DNA of 64,000 nt from Cohnella sp. SGD-V74 (lineage in GTDB: Bacteria; Bacillota; Bacilli; Paenibacillales; Paenibacillaceae): assembly GCF_003001675.1 (NCBI RefSeq), contig NZ_PVYW01000027.1, positions 61,922 through 125,921 of the forward strand. The letters are read 5' to 3'. Below the pieces are notes generated by a model. It was not told the origin of the DNA. It searched no databases and saw only the letters and a program-made list of their open reading frames with translations. Shown here piece by piece: positions 34,252-42,242 of the stretch. The first letter of the stretch is position 1. Each line of letters opens with the position of its first letter. Both the position numbers and the translations under genes were made by a program.

Positions 34252-35227
34252 AGATCGGCGTATCCTGGTCACCGGGGGGACCGGTTCCTGGGGGTACGAA
34301 TTGATAAGACAATTGCTGCCGATGAACCCGGCGGAGGTGATCGTGTTCTCCCGCAACGAATCGAGCCAAGTGGCGATGAGCCGGGCGTTCGAGGATCCGA
34401 GGCTGACGTTTCGCATCGGCGACGTTCGGGACCGGGAGGCGTTATCCAAAGCTTGCAAGGGCGTAGATATTCTGTTCCATCTGGCGGCGCTCAAGCATGT
34501 GCCGGTATGCGAAGACCAGCCTTACGAAGCGCTGAAAACGAACGTGATCGGCACGCAGAACGTGATCGAAGCGGCTATCGAAAACAAAGTGGAGCGGGTC
34601 ATCAATATATCTACCGACAAGGCGGCCAATCCGTCGAACTTCTACGGCATGACCAAGGCGATCGGAGAGAAGCTGATCGTCTACGCGAACCTGCTGCACA
34701 GCGATACGAAATTCGTCTGCGTCCGCGGCGGCAACGTGCTCGGGACGAACGGCAGCGTCGTTCATCTGTTCATGAACCAGATCAAGTACAAAGAGCAGAT
34801 CAGCTTGACGGACCGCAAGATGACGCGGTTTTTCATGACGCTGGAGGACGCCATTCGGCTGTTGTTCAAAGCGACGGCTCAGAGCATCGGCGGGGAAATC
34901 TTCGTGATGACGATGCCGACCTGCCGGATTGTCGACCTGGCGGAAGTGCTGATGGATGCGCTCGGCAAGCGGGTGGAGATGGCGGAGAGCGGCATTCGGC
35001 CCGGCGAGAAAATCCACGAAATTTTGCTGACCGAATACGAAAGCCTGAATACGATCGTCTACGACGATCAGTATCTCGTCATTTTGCCGACGCTGGACAT
35101 TCCAGGGCTCAAAGAGCACTACGAAGCCTACGATCCCGTCGATTTCGACAGCTTCTCTTCCAGCCAATCCCTCATGGATAAGCAGGAAATTCGAGCGATG
35201 CTGCAGCGGGGAGGTTTTCTCTCGTGA
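34244..35227 (+). CDS. UDP-GlcNAc 4,6-dehydratase, FlaA1/CapE-like
   Basis: A 327-residue extended SDR of the Polysacc_synt_2 family. TGGTGSWGYELIRQLL is the NAD-binding glycine loop; FHLAALKHVPVCEDQP and ISTDKAANPSNFYGMTKAI are family hallmarks, with catalytic Lys and a Tyr-x3-Lys (CapE enzymes usually have Met there). It makes a 4-keto-6-deoxy sugar, in this family often with inversion at C5. ATG 34244 overlaps the 2-epimerase stop by eight bases; the frame opens earlier but within that gene. It is coupled to the reductase by GTGA. Confidence 0.88.
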   Translation: MFKDRRILVTGGTGSWGYELIRQLLPMNPAEVIVFSRNESSQVAMSRAFEDPRLTFRIGDVRDREALSKACKGVDILFHLAALKHVPVCEDQPYEALKTNVIGTQNVIEAAIENKVERVINISTDKAANPSNFYGMTKAIGEKLIVYANLLHSDTKFVCVRGGNVLGTNGSVVHLFMNQIKYKEQISLTDRKMTRFFMTLEDAIRLLFKATAQSIGGEIFVMTMPTCRIVDLAEVLMDALGKRVEMAESGIRPGEKIHEILLTEYESLNTIVYDDQYLVILPTLDIPGLKEHYEAYDPVDFDSFSSSQSLMDKQEIRAMLQRGGFLS

Positions 35228-36084
35228 AAATGCTGCTTCTGGGCGGATACGGAATGGCGGGTCATATGATCGCTTCCTACCTGAGGACCATACCGGAAGC
35301 TGAGTTGGTTGTTGCGGTCCGGTCTCGGGCGGTCTCGAATCGAACCTTGAAGGCGCTGGACGGCCTTCAGGTTCGTGAGCTCGATGTCCGATCCTTCGAA
35401 GCGGTACAGGAGCTCGTCTATGAAATCTCTCCCGACGTAATCGTCAACGCCGTCGGCATTCTGAATCACCATGCGGAGGACAGCCCGCTGGAGGCGTACA
35501 GGGTCAATGGGCTGCTTCCCCACTGGCTGCGCCATCTGGGGGACAGTCTTGGCGCCAGGCTTGTTCATATCAGCTCGGATTGCGTATTTTCGGGAGAGCG
35601 GGGGCGGTATGTGGAGACGGACGAACCGGACGGGAAGACCGTCTACGCGAGAAGCAAGGCGCTCGGGGAAGTCCGCGACGGGAAGCACGTCACGATTCGC
35701 ACGTCCATCATCGGGCCGGACGATAAACCGACGGGAATCGGGCTAATGAAGTGGTTCCTTTCGCGCGAAGGAGAAGTCCAAGGGTATCGCAACGTGCTGT
35801 GGAACGGCGTCACGACGCTGGAGCTGGCCAAGGCGGTCGAATGGCTGATCCGGCACCCGGAGGTAGGGGGGCTCGTGCATCTGACGGCGCCGGAGATCGT
35901 GTCCAAGCACGAGCTGCTGCTTCTGATGCAGGAACAGTTCGACAAAAGAAACGTCGCGGTCGTACCCGCGGATGAACCGGCAATCGATCGAACCTTAGTT
36001 GCGACCAGAACCGATTTCGGTTACCGTCCGCCCCGTTATGCGCAGATGCTGGAGGAGCTTCGCGGGTGGTCGTCGTCGCCATGA
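35224..36084 (+). CDS. RmlD-like NDP-4-keto-sugar reductase
   Basis: 286 residues of the RmlD/WbvR group. GGYGMAGHMIASYL binds NAD(P)H; NAVGILNHHAEDSP, HISSDCVFSGERGRY and VYARSKALGE hold the catalytic Ser/Tyr/Lys. It lacks the C-terminal cupin domain of CapF, which favours the L-QuiNAc/L-RhaNAc branch (WbvR type) over L-FucNAc. GTG 35224 overlaps the dehydratase stop and follows GGGGAGG at eight bases. It probably reduces the 4-keto group made by the upstream enzyme before 2-epimerisation. Confidence 0.85.
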   Translation: MKMLLLGGYGMAGHMIASYLRTIPEAELVVAVRSRAVSNRTLKALDGLQVRELDVRSFEAVQELVYEISPDVIVNAVGILNHHAEDSPLEAYRVNGLLPHWLRHLGDSLGARLVHISSDCVFSGERGRYVETDEPDGKTVYARSKALGEVRDGKHVTIRTSIIGPDDKPTGIGLMKWFLSREGEVQGYRNVLWNGVTTLELAKAVEWLIRHPEVGGLVHLTAPEIVSKHELLLLMQEQFDKRNVAVVPADEPAIDRTLVATRTDFGYRPPRYAQMLEELRGWSSSP

Positions 36085-37034
36085 CGGCCCGCAGAATATT
36101 TATTACGGGCGCGGCGGGATTTACCGGGCTTCATGCCTGCCGCAAATTCGCCGCGTCGGGATGGGAGGTCGTCGCCGCGTTATCCCCTCGCGGTGCGAAT
36201 ACGTCCGGTCTGGAGGCCGCGCTTACGGAACGCTGCGAGCTGACGGACGCGGAAGCCGTAGCGGAGATGATGAAGAGGCTGGAGCCGGACGCGGTGCTGC
36301 ACTTGGCCGGACGCAACGCTGTCGACGTCTCCTGGACGTCGCCGGCGTCGACGCTGGCCGCGAACTTGATGTCGACCGCGTATTTGCTGGAAGGCGCGCG
36401 CGCGATCGGGGGATGCAGGGTGCTCGTGGCCGGATCGATGCTTCGGGCAAGTGAAGCGGCTCTGTCGGAAGCTCCGCATCCGTACGGCTTCAGCAAGACG
36501 CTTCAGACTGCGGCAGCGAAAGCCTGGCACCGCTGGTACGGGCTGCCGGTCATGATCGCCGAGCCGTCCAATCTGATCGGGCCCGGCAACAGCGCCGGGT
36601 TATGCGGGAAAATCGTTCGCTGGGCCGTTTCTGCGGAACAGCCCGAAGGGAAGACGAAGGCCCCTCCGTTTCGGCTCAGTTCTCTTCACGAATCGCGGGA
36701 CTTCATGGACGTCCGGGATGCGGTGGCGGCTTACGAGCTGGTGCTGAACGAAGGCGAGCCGGGCCGGAGCTACGCGATCGAGTCGGGTCGGTTCCGTACG
36801 CTCGCCGAGGTCAAAAGCGCGTTCGACGATTTGGCGCAGGCGGAGCTTCCCTGGGAGATCGGGGAGGGGACGGCAGCTCTGGCCCCGACTCCGCAGCCGA
36901 GGGATTGTTCGCCGATCCTGGAGCTTGGGTGGAAGCCGGTGCTGACGTTTCGCCAATCGATCTTCGACGCGCTGCAGGACGAGAGGGAGAGAAGGAGCAG
37001 GGAAAGGGGAGACGCCCCATTCGACAGTCCATAA
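36066..37034 (+). CDS. NAD-dependent sugar epimerase/dehydratase (SDR)
   Basis: 322 residues of the GDP-mannose 4,6-dehydratase/UDP-glucose epimerase superfamily: TGAAGFTGLHAC (cofactor loop), LHLAGRNAVDVSW, PYGFSK (Tyr-x3-Lys) and EPSNLIGPGN. GTG 36066 lies eight bases from GGAGGA; ATG 36081 overlaps the upstream stop and is the alternative. Substrate unknown. The 3' end overlaps the probable start of the following transferase. Confidence 0.82.
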   Translation: MVVVAMTARRIFITGAAGFTGLHACRKFAASGWEVVAALSPRGANTSGLEAALTERCELTDAEAVAEMMKRLEPDAVLHLAGRNAVDVSWTSPASTLAANLMSTAYLLEGARAIGGCRVLVAGSMLRASEAALSEAPHPYGFSKTLQTAAAKAWHRWYGLPVMIAEPSNLIGPGNSAGLCGKIVRWAVSAEQPEGKTKAPPFRLSSLHESRDFMDVRDAVAAYELVLNEGEPGRSYAIESGRFRTLAEVKSAFDDLAQAELPWEIGEGTAALAPTPQPRDCSPILELGWKPVLTFRQSIFDALQDERERRSRERGDAPFDSP

Positions 37035-37759
37035 ATCCGCTCGTATCGATCGTCATTCCATTTTATAACGACCCGTACGTCCGAGAGGCTTTGGAGAGCG
37101 CGCTTGCGCAAACCTATAAGCCTCTTGAAATTATCGTCGTGAACGACGGTTCGGAACGGGAAACGGATATTTTGTACCGGCTGGAAGGGGCGGGGAGAAT
37201 CAAGGTGGTCCACCAGCCGAACCGGGGGACGGCGAGCGCGCTGAACGCCGGCTTTCGCCTGGCCGCGGGACACTACGCCGCATGGCTTAGCTCGGACGAC
37301 CGGTTTCGTCACGACAAAATCGAGAGACAGGTCCGCTTCATGCAAGGAGGCGGATGGGCGATCAGCCACACGGCGTTCCGGTTGATGAGCGGGGAGGGAA
37401 TCGCGGAAAAAGATCCCATTCTGCTTCCGGAAGGGTCGATGCTGCAGTTCTACCGGTCGATGCTGCTCAGCAATACGGTGAACGGCTGCACGGTCATGAT
37501 GGAACGGACGCTGTTCAACCGGATGGGGGGCTTCAACGAGAAGCTTCCTTATACGCATGACTACGAGCTGTGGCTCAGAACCGTTCTATCGGGCTATCCG
37601 ATTGGCTATCTGCGCGTTCCCCTGACGGATTACCGCGTGCATTCCGCCATGGGCACCGTCAAGCACGGCGCCGCGATCGAACGGGAGTTGGAGAGTGTGA
37701 GGAATACGTATCTTCCAAGGCTTAAAAGGTTGATAGGGACGTTGGAAGAGAGAACGTAA
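37019..37759 (+). CDS. Family 2 glycosyltransferase, non-canonical start
   Basis: A GT2 domain: LVSIVIPFYNDPYVREAL, IIVVNDGSE, WLSSDDRFRHDKI (DxD equivalent) and YTHDYELWLRTVL. Homology begins at about 37029, but no ATG, GTG or TTG lies in frame between 36931 and there. AGGGGAG (37005-37011) is seven bases before an in-frame ATT at 37019, which I take as start; GTG at 36929 would overlap the previous gene by 106 bases. The closest relative here is the minus-strand gene at 40399. Product length is 246 residues with the ATT start. Confidence 0.75.
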   Translation: MRQSINPLVSIVIPFYNDPYVREALESALAQTYKPLEIIVVNDGSERETDILYRLEGAGRIKVVHQPNRGTASALNAGFRLAAGHYAAWLSSDDRFRHDKIERQVRFMQGGGWAISHTAFRLMSGEGIAEKDPILLPEGSMLQFYRSMLLSNTVNGCTVMMERTLFNRMGGFNEKLPYTHDYELWLRTVLSGYPIGYLRVPLTDYRVHSAMGTVKHGAAIERELESVRNTYLPRLKRLIGTLEERT

Positions 37760-37771
37760 GAGGACAGAGGC

Positions 37772-37877
37772 AAGGGGCTGTCTCATTAAGTAAGGGCGTA
37801 CAAGAGGATCGATGCACCTGGCACCATTCATCGATAATCGTTCTGTACGACTTTCCTTACTTATGAGGCAGCCCCTT
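37772..37877. repeat. 106-bp near-palindromic element between convergent genes
   Basis: Arms AAGGGGCTGTCTCATTAAG-TAAGG (37772-37795) and CCTTACTTATGAGGCAGCC-CCTT (37855-37877) pair with one mismatch and one bulge. Inside, CGTACAAGAGGATCGATG and CATCGATAATCGTTCTGTACG pair imperfectly. No T-run follows. Either a bidirectional transcription stop or a MITE-like element; GGGGCTGTCTCA also begins the hairpin at 50655. Confidence 0.7.
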
Positions 37878-37882
37878 CTGCG

Positions 37883-39268
37883 TCAGTGGATCGGAAAGCC
37901 GACCGGGGTCCGATGAAACAGTTCGGGAGGGATAAACGCGGCCCGGTCCTGGTTCCAGCCGAAGCGGGTCAGCGTCTCCTCCCAGACGAGCGGCCGGAGC
38001 CGCTGGCCCTCGCTGTAGTATAGACCTCCGTTCGGTCCCCGGTACAGGGCGTAGTCGTGCAGCTCGAAGTTCTCCCAGACGTTGCCCCGCATCGGCCAGC
38101 CGTCCCCGAAGCTCCAGATCAGCTCGTAGCCTAGCGGAATCGCGTCTTCCGGCCGCAGACCGACGGCAATCATCGTCGCTTCGCTCTCGATCGGATAGCG
38201 GATGCCATGGCAGACGCTGTACAGTCCGCCTCCCGGATCTCGCGCGATAAATACGTCGGGATAGCCGTAGGGGAAGCTGCCGGCATCGATCGGATGCCCG
38301 GTCGGCAGGCTGTTCAGCAGAGCGGAGCCGCAGCGGCCGACGCGGTCGAAGCTCAGATTGAGCCGACAGAACGTATCGAAGGAGTGAATCGGCCGCTTAT
38401 GCCCGCGTTCGATGCGGTAGACGCAGCCGTCCTCGCCCATGCCGTACCAGCCGCTCGGCACTTCGGGCGCTTGCGGGGCGTGATGGGGGTGGGGCGACGC
38501 GTACCGATCGGGCAAAAAAGCGGGATCGTGGACTAGAATGAGCCTCTCGGGATTAAATCCCCACTTGCGAATGAACAGGCGGCGATTGATCGCGGCCACG
38601 CCGTACATGTCGATGGCGTTGGAGTTAAAGCTTCGATTGCCTTCATGGTAGACGAACGCGTCGCCGGCCAGCCGCAGAAACAACCCCGCTTTAAGCGCCC
38701 GATAGCCGAGATCGATATCCTCGTAGCCTCCGACGCCGAACGCCTCGTCGAAGCCCCCGAGCCGCTCCCACGTGCTCCGTCTCAGCAGCATGCAGAAGCC
38801 GCTCAGCGCGGCCAGATCCTGCCACAATGCGGGATTGTGCCGGTTAAAGCTTTGCGCGAACAGGTGGTACTGTCCCTCGCTTCCGACGTCCGCGGGAATT
38901 TTCTGCAGAGGGATGACAAAGTTCGATTTCGGGCCGACGATGCCGACCCGTTCGTCGGCATGCAGGCACTGGAGCAGAACGGTTAACCAGTTGTGGGACA
39001 CGATCGTATCGTTGTTCAGCAGCAAGATGTGGTCTCCGGCCGCCGCAGCCGCTCCCTGATTGCAAGCGGCGGCGAACCCTCGGTTCGCGCCGTTGGCGAT
39101 CAGCTTGACGTCGGGCTGCTGGGCCAACCAGGCCGTCGTTCCGTCGGTCGAGCCGTTGTCGACGAAGATCAGTTCGTAAGGACTGTTCGTAAAGACGCGA
39201 ATGCTGTGCAGGCAGCGCATCGTCTGGTCGAGGTTATTCAGCGTAAGGATCACGATGCTCGTCAACAT
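37883..39268 (-). CDS. Family 2 glycosyltransferase with three C-terminal modules
   Basis: 461 residues. Residues 1-245 are GT2 (SIVILTLNNLDQTMRC, IFVDNGSTDGT, LLNNDTIV, YEDIDLGYRAL). Residues 275-460 hold three copies of a Y-x-I-x-x-G-x-x-R-P-I module: VYRIERGHKRPIHSF, LYSVCHGIRYPIESE and LYYSEGQRLRPLVWE. Each is followed about 20-30 residues later by a P-x-G-x-P-I type end. The start overlaps the end of the upstream minus-strand transferase by seven bases, so the two are translationally coupled. The modules may bind a surface glycan or the spore scaffold; this is inference. Confidence 0.85.
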   Translation of the reverse strand: MLTSIVILTLNNLDQTMRCLHSIRVFTNSPYELIFVDNGSTDGTTAWLAQQPDVKLIANGANRGFAAACNQGAAAAAGDHILLLNNDTIVSHNWLTVLLQCLHADERVGIVGPKSNFVIPLQKIPADVGSEGQYHLFAQSFNRHNPALWQDLAALSGFCMLLRRSTWERLGGFDEAFGVGGYEDIDLGYRALKAGLFLRLAGDAFVYHEGNRSFNSNAIDMYGVAAINRRLFIRKWGFNPERLILVHDPAFLPDRYASPHPHHAPQAPEVPSGWYGMGEDGCVYRIERGHKRPIHSFDTFCRLNLSFDRVGRCGSALLNSLPTGHPIDAGSFPYGYPDVFIARDPGGGLYSVCHGIRYPIESEATMIAVGLRPEDAIPLGYELIWSFGDGWPMRGNVWENFELHDYALYRGPNGGLYYSEGQRLRPLVWEETLTRFGWNQDRAAFIPPELFHRTPVGFPIH

Positions 39269-40356
39269 GGTCTCGCACCAACGCTCAAGAGCATGCCGGA
39301 GAACCGCTGCGCGTATTTTTCCATCGAAAATTCACTCCGAACATGTTTTTTTCCCGTTTCGACGAGGGATTTTCTAAGCTTGCGCTCCGTCATCAGCCGC
39401 ACGACCCGATCCGCCGCGCCCAGAATGTCTCCGTGCGAATAATAGAGTCCCGTCTTTCCGTCGAGAATCGCCGAGCTTACGCCGTCCGAATTGGAGGTGA
39501 CGACCGGACAACCGGAGCCTAGAGCCTCAAGCGCCACGTAGGGCGCGCCTTCGGATTTGGACGTCATGCAGACGACGCCTCCCGAGGAAGCGATCAGATC
39601 GTAGTAATAGGGCATTTGCGCGTTGGGGACTTTGTGGTGATGGAGGATGTGGTGGCCGAGTCCAAGACCGGCCGTCCATAGCGCCAGTTGATCGGCTTCG
39701 CCGGGTTCGGCCAAGTCCGGGTCGCTGAACATCCATAGCCGGACGCCTGGAATCCGCCCGATCACTTCAGCTCCGATCAGCAGAAAGTCGCGCCAGTTTT
39801 TGTTGTCCTCGAGTCTGCCGATCCACGTCAGCGGAGGATAATCCAGCGGAGCGGCCGGAGGATAAGCGAATGAGCTTCGGTCGTAGGCACGAGAATCGAA
39901 CGGATTCGGGAACGAATATTTGGGCGTAAAGGGGTAGAGCTCCTCCAGCAGCGAACCGATGACCGGGGTGCCTGGGTAGACGATCGCGTTGGCGAACTCG
40001 TTCACGAAGGGACGCGCTTCCGTCAAGTTGCGCCGGGCGTGCTCCTGAGTTCCGAAGCCTTGGATTTCGTAAATGACGGGCTTGTCGAAGCCGATCTGGC
40101 GGAAGAGCGCCAGCTGCAAGAAAAAAGAAGTAACGACGATGCAATCGAACTTGTAGTAGTCCAGAATATGCCGGACGGCGGGAGGTTCCGAAGCGTAAAA
40201 CACCGGAATGTCGGGAGCGAAGTCAGTGGAGCCGCTGCCCTCCCGGAAATACAGAAAATGGCTGTAGATTCCCGCGGGGAGCAGAGCCTGATGCCTTAGC
40301 CGATTCAAAGTATTTACCCCGCCGCTCGGCACGATAAATACGAACAGAACCTTCAA
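39262..40356 (-). CDS. Family 4 glycosyltransferase
   Basis: 364 residues, GT-B. FVFIVPSGGVNTLNRLR is the N-terminal loop, PPLTWIGRLEDNKNWRDFL starts the donor domain and SEGAPYVALEALGSGCPVV carries E-x7-E. No membrane segment or basic tag. It sits second in a three-gene minus-strand operon of transferases, 42 bases after the GT2 at 40399 and overlapping the modular GT2 downstream. Donor and acceptor unknown. Confidence 0.87.
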   Translation of the reverse strand: MKVLFVFIVPSGGVNTLNRLRHQALLPAGIYSHFLYFREGSGSTDFAPDIPVFYASEPPAVRHILDYYKFDCIVVTSFFLQLALFRQIGFDKPVIYEIQGFGTQEHARRNLTEARPFVNEFANAIVYPGTPVIGSLLEELYPFTPKYSFPNPFDSRAYDRSSFAYPPAAPLDYPPLTWIGRLEDNKNWRDFLLIGAEVIGRIPGVRLWMFSDPDLAEPGEADQLALWTAGLGLGHHILHHHKVPNAQMPYYYDLIASSGGVVCMTSKSEGAPYVALEALGSGCPVVTSNSDGVSSAILDGKTGLYYSHGDILGAADRVVRLMTERKLRKSLVETGKKHVRSEFSMEKYAQRFSGMLLSVGARPC

Positions 40357-40398
40357 GCGCGTTCCCCTCCCCGGTAGTCGAATGGCGGCGGAAGCCGG

Positions 40399-41121
40399 CT
40401 ACAGCACGTTCAGCAGGGCATGCAGTTGAGGAGAGTACCGGTCGCGCACGAGATTGAATTCGAAGTCGACGGCCGCCTTTTTCTGCACGGAGCCCATCCC
40501 GTCATGCCAGCGATACAGAGTGAGCACCTCGTTAATAAAATAAAAATCGATTCTGGCCAGATGAACTCTAAGCCAATATTCGTAGTCCTGCGTGCACGAC
40601 AGCGCTTCGTTGAAGTACCCGATCCGTTCGGGAACGGAGCGGTGCATCATGACGGTGGAACCGTTGATCGGACAGAACGTGAACAACGCTTCGATCAGCT
40701 TCTTCAGGCTGGGAAATTTGACGGCGAGCGCGCTCATCGTAATTTGGTTGCCGGCGTCGATCAAATGGAAGTCGGTGCAGCTGATCGGAGCCTGGTGCTC
40801 TTCCATGAACGCAACCTGGCGGGCGATCTTGTGCGGGTACATGAGATCGTCCGAGCTGAGCCAGGCGAAATATTTGCCGCTTGCGATGCGAAGGCCGTAG
40901 TTCAGCGCGCTGCCTGTGCCTCCGTTGGCTTTGCCGATGTAACGGATGCGGGAACGGAACGGGTCGAGCTTATGCTGATGAAGCGTCGAGCCGTCGTCGA
41001 TGACGATGATTTCAATATTGGGATACGTCTGGTTCAGCACGCTTGCGACCGATTGATCGATGTAGGGGCAATTGTAAAACGGGATAATGACGCTCACGAG
41101 CGGAAAAGGATCGTAAGTCAT
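40399..41121 (-). CDS. Family 2 glycosyltransferase
   Basis: 240 residues, first gene of the minus-strand operon. LVSVIIPFYNCPYIDQSV, IIVIDDGST, FAWLSSDDLMYPHKI and CTQDYEYWLRVHL match, motif by motif, the plus-strand transferase at 37019, so the two are paralogues. AAGGATGGAGG-type ribosome site upstream. A SigK-like -10 lies about 50 bases upstream. Confidence 0.88.
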   Translation of the reverse strand: MTYDPFPLVSVIIPFYNCPYIDQSVASVLNQTYPNIEIIVIDDGSTLHQHKLDPFRSRIRYIGKANGGTGSALNYGLRIASGKYFAWLSSDDLMYPHKIARQVAFMEEHQAPISCTDFHLIDAGNQITMSALAVKFPSLKKLIEALFTFCPINGSTVMMHRSVPERIGYFNEALSCTQDYEYWLRVHLARIDFYFINEVLTLYRWHDGMGSVQKKAAVDFEFNLVRDRYSPQLHALLNVL

Positions 41122-41170
41122 GAATCAGGCAACCTCCATCCTTCAGTCGGGTTAAGCAAAGCGGATGCTC

Positions 41171-41179
41171 TATCGTATG
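41171..41179 (-). promoter_or_regulatory. Possible SigK -10 of the minus-strand transferase operon
   Basis: CATACGATA on the minus strand fits CATANNNTA exactly and is well placed for the gene at 41121. The expected AC is not found 16-17 bases upstream (GC at 17), so support is partial. Confidence 0.3.
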
Positions 41180-41304
41180 TGGACAGGGCGTCTGCCGCCA
41201 CGACGCATGAACCGTGTCCGGCCGCCTATTTTCCTCCGTCTGTCCAAGCGGGGGACGGGTTGTCTCCATAAAATGGAGGAAAAAGGCAAAGGACTGAAAA
41301 GCCA

Positions 41305-42210
41305 ATGCGTGTCGTCGTGACTGGGGGAGCGGGATTTATCGGGAGTCGTCTGGTCCGTGCGCTATTGGAACGGGGAGACGAGGCGATCGTGATCGACGAT
41401 CTGAGCACCGGGAATGTCGGAAGGCTGCCCGCGGCGGTCGATCTTCATCGGATACATGCGGAAGACGCGGCAACGGCGAAACTGATTGCGGAAATCCGTC
41501 CTCAGGTCGTCTTTCATCTGGCGGCGCAGGTAGGGATGGGCACTTCGATCAGATGTCCGGCCGAGGACGGCAGGAGCAACGTAATCGGCACGCTGAGAGT
41601 GCTGGAAGGGTGCAGGGAAGCCGGAAGCAAGCTGGTATTTTCTTCGACGTCGGGGGTGTACGGGGATGCGGCGGGGGGCCGACCGCTCAGGGAAGCGAGT
41701 CCGAAGAAACCCAGCGCGCCTTACGGGCTGTCAAAGTGGGTGGCCGAGCAATACATTGAACATGCTGGAAAATGGTGGGGAACTCCGCACACGATTTTGC
41801 GATACGCCAACGTATACGGTCCGGGACAAGCAGCCCGGGGCGAGGGGGGAGTGGTGGCGTGTTTCATGGAGAGAATCGCGAGCGGGCAGCCGCTGGTCAT
41901 TCACGGCGACGGGGAGCAGAGCCGGGATTTCGTTCACGTGGATGACGTTGTGAAGGCGAACATCGCCGCGATCGCCGAGGGCGACGGGGAGGCGTTTAAC
42001 ATCGGGACGGGAATCGCCACTTCGATTAACGGGCTGGCGGACCGCTGCGAGCGATTGGCCGCCGCCTCGTACGGCCGTCTCTACGAACCGGGACGAAGCG
42101 GCGATGCCAGAAGCAGCAGACTGTCGTCGCGCAAGGCGGCAGCCGTCCTGGGATGGAAGCCTGCCATATCGCTGGAGGAAGGACTGTCGCGTCTATTCGG
42201 GAGAAAGTGA
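41305..42210 (+). CDS. UDP-glucose 4-epimerase-like SDR enzyme
   Basis: 301 residues: VVTGGAGFIGSRLVRALL (cofactor loop), VIDDLSTGN, FHLAAQVGMGTSI, SSTSGVYGDA (catalytic Ser) and PYGLSKWVAEQY (Tyr-x3-Lys). RYANVYGPGQ and DGEQSRDFVHVDDVV are typical of GalE-like enzymes. It could make UDP-galactose, UDP-galacturonate or a related sugar for the flanking transferases. It is divergent from the minus-strand transferase operon and the last gene of the sugar island before fabH. The ribosome site (AAAGGA) is modest. Confidence 0.85.
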   Translation: MRVVVTGGAGFIGSRLVRALLERGDEAIVIDDLSTGNVGRLPAAVDLHRIHAEDAATAKLIAEIRPQVVFHLAAQVGMGTSIRCPAEDGRSNVIGTLRVLEGCREAGSKLVFSSTSGVYGDAAGGRPLREASPKKPSAPYGLSKWVAEQYIEHAGKWWGTPHTILRYANVYGPGQAARGEGGVVACFMERIASGQPLVIHGDGEQSRDFVHVDDVVKANIAAIAEGDGEAFNIGTGIATSINGLADRCERLAAASYGRLYEPGRSGDARSSRLSSRKAAAVLGWKPAISLEEGLSRLFGRK

Positions 42211-42242
42211 AGGCGGGGTCTTGCGCCCCCGACTTCCCGGAA

